Source: Saccharum officinarum
Lineage: Eukaryota; Streptophyta; Magnoliopsida; Poales; Poaceae
Assembly (NCBI GenBank): GCA_020631735.1
Contig: CM036225.1
Location: 62,405,183 to 62,469,182, forward strand
Direction of reading: 5' to 3'
Length of the DNA: 64,000 nucleotides
Under the pieces are notes generated by a model. It was given only the letters and a program-made list of their open reading frames with translations, had not been told where the DNA came from and did no database searches. This document shows, in pieces, positions 62,662-64,000 of this stretch. A program made the translations under genes and the position numbers. Every line of letters starts with the position of its first letter. The stretch's first letter is position 1.

Positions 62662-64000
62662 TTGTTGTTGATGCATCTTTCGGCCGGCGCACCTCCTACA
62701 GTCGACGCCGCGGCCAACCCAGGCATGGCGGCTGACGGGACGGCCCGAGGCCGCCGTACCCGACGTGGCCGTCGTCGACCAAGGCGTGCGAGGCCGGGGG
62801 CCGGTCGTGGGACTCGTCGTTCCGTTCCGGCGGCGGAGGCCCGGGCTGTGGAGCGGATTCCGGTGCACCAGCGGCTGGGTCCTCGCCGCAGAGCCACCGC
62901 ACCTTACACCGTCTCCTCATCGCACCCTCCGCGCATGGCATCTCCGGCGGACGCGGATGGGTTCCATCTGATCGAGAGCCGGCGCCGCTGGAGGCGGCAA
63001 CAACGCCGCGTTCCGGCGGTCTCGCGCCCAGTGCCGCCGGAGTTGGTTGGGCTCTGCTTCAACTGTCTAGCGCCAGATCACGTCGCGGCGCGTTGTACCT
63101 ACCCGTCACGCTGCTTGCGGTGTCGCTGCACAGGCCACCGGGCCAGGAGCTGCAAGCACCCGCGTTCTCCTAGCCATGGCCGTGCGGGTGGCCGGCCGCG
63201 CCGCCATCGATTCGGCGACAATGGTGCTGCCGGCGATGCGGCTGTGCCTGACCCGTCGCTCGGCCCAGGTTGGGGGCCGACGCCGAAAAGATCGCAGGTG
63301 GCGGGCTCCACCCCACCCATCAACCCGCCGCAGCAGCTGGAAGGTGTGTTCATCCACCAGAGCACCGCCATGGACGACGTTGAACGAGGTCTGAGGCTCG
63401 CCGTCACGGCGTTGGTGGCGGACGCCACTGCCGATGTCTCCGACGCTGACGCCAACTCGCGGCTTCAGGAGCATACACGGCGCCTCCGACGGCACCTTCA
63501 CGTATCGGGTAACCATCCATGTCCAGCGTGTCGCTGACTCACCGCCACCCTCGCCGCCGACCTGCAACACCAGCGGACCTGTGCCAAAGCTACAGGGCTC
63601 CAAGGGGGTCGTCGACGCCGAGCCGACCGCGAATGCGGCCACAACGCCTGAGCCGCATCATGCAACACCAGATTGGGGGACCTGTCATTTTGAGTTCGAA
63701 CCACGCGCCCAGGACAAAGACAGCGCTGGTGGGCAGCTGCTCTTGGATCCAATGATCCGGGAGGCCGAGCTTCTCGGTGCACATCCAGGAAGGCAAGGGC
63801 CTACCAGCTTCGTCCTAGGGGAGCTGGTGGGGCAGGTGCAGCCTGATGGGCAGCCCGATCAGCTCGCCGACGACGGCCCATCTATGCCGGTACACGAGAC
63901 AGGCTCTTCTCCTTCTGTCGAGGACTTCATCGCCGGTCTAATGCTGCCGCTCGAGACGCCACTGATCCAGTCGCCGCCGCGCCATCGTGTCTCGCGCGTG
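62662..64000 (+). pseudogene. CCHC zinc-knuckle ORF of LINE ORF1/gag type, one frame break, runs off the right edge
   Basis: The first frame (62662-63537) is Arg-rich with DGFHLIESRRRWRRQQRR and two knuckle-like motifs (CFNCLAPDHVAARC and CLRCRCTGHRARSC). A second frame, open from about 63482 to the window end, continues sensibly (SDGTFTYRVTIHVQRV, LADDGPSMPVHETG, VEDFIAGLMLPLETP). An extra base near 63478 therefore probably breaks one ORF. The layout is that of the Arg-rich zinc-knuckle proteins of grass LINE ORF1 or related gag-like genes. GC content is far above the flanks. Start codon uncertain. Confidence 0.6.

Overview
The window is nuclear DNA from a grass (Poaceae), probably a panicoid. 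The signs are a CACTA element with 'TTTGCCGAGTGTC'-type subterminal repeats, a SIRE/Opie-type Copia element whose LTR runs TGAAAG...CTTTCA, Tekay-like Ty3 elements with multi-kilobase LTRs, Tourist-, Mutator- and hAT-type MITEs, and GT-AG introns in host genes. A 100-N scaffold gap lies at 47105-47204. Species cannot be fixed from the sequence. Most of the window is nested transposable elements.

Layout. 1-3735: decayed CACTA element on the minus strand, off the left edge, ending in subterminal repeats and a large palindrome. 3738-4883: 3' part of a broken F-box/LRR/FBD-type gene. 5139-5408: hAT-like MITE. 7312-9578: the one apparently intact host gene, six coding exons, best read as APEM9, the plant tail anchor for the peroxisomal PEX1-PEX6 ATPases. 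10467-11981: Mutator-like element with 9-bp target duplications and a nested MITE. 12130-12560: Tourist-like MITE.

12849-46701 is a retrotransposon complex. Ty3 element A (12849-23102) has a broken pol and only part of each LTR. A young SIRE-type Copia element (23103-32554, minus strand) has intact gag and pol but has lost most of its 5' LTR, including the promoter. Ty3 element B (32555-46701) is chimeric: its 5' LTR, extra ORF, gag and RT come from one family, while its RNase H, integrase and 5.2-kb 3' LTR match element A.

46702-64000 holds an antisense integrase fragment, the gap, a GTTGC-rich repeat, two copies of a ~0.6-kb direct duplication about 12 kb apart, two LINEs (one minus-strand fragment, one nearly full-length with an 11-bp target duplication), a Copia solo LTR, a small unrecognised tail-anchored gene with a frameshift, and a CCHC zinc-knuckle ORF running off the right edge.

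Most striking observation: element A carries, between its primer-binding site and gag, a separate ORF (16306-16920) whose first residues copy the histone H3 tail at 18 of 21 positions, keeping K4 and K9, followed by a coiled coil and an acidic tail. Element B has an ORF in the same place with a degenerate version (10 of 20 positions). All four start codons of the extra ORFs and gags directly follow a 3' splice-site-like sequence, and both elements end pol in a chromodomain-like segment. This suggests Ty3 elements that make a histone-H3-mimic protein, perhaps from a spliced subgenomic RNA.
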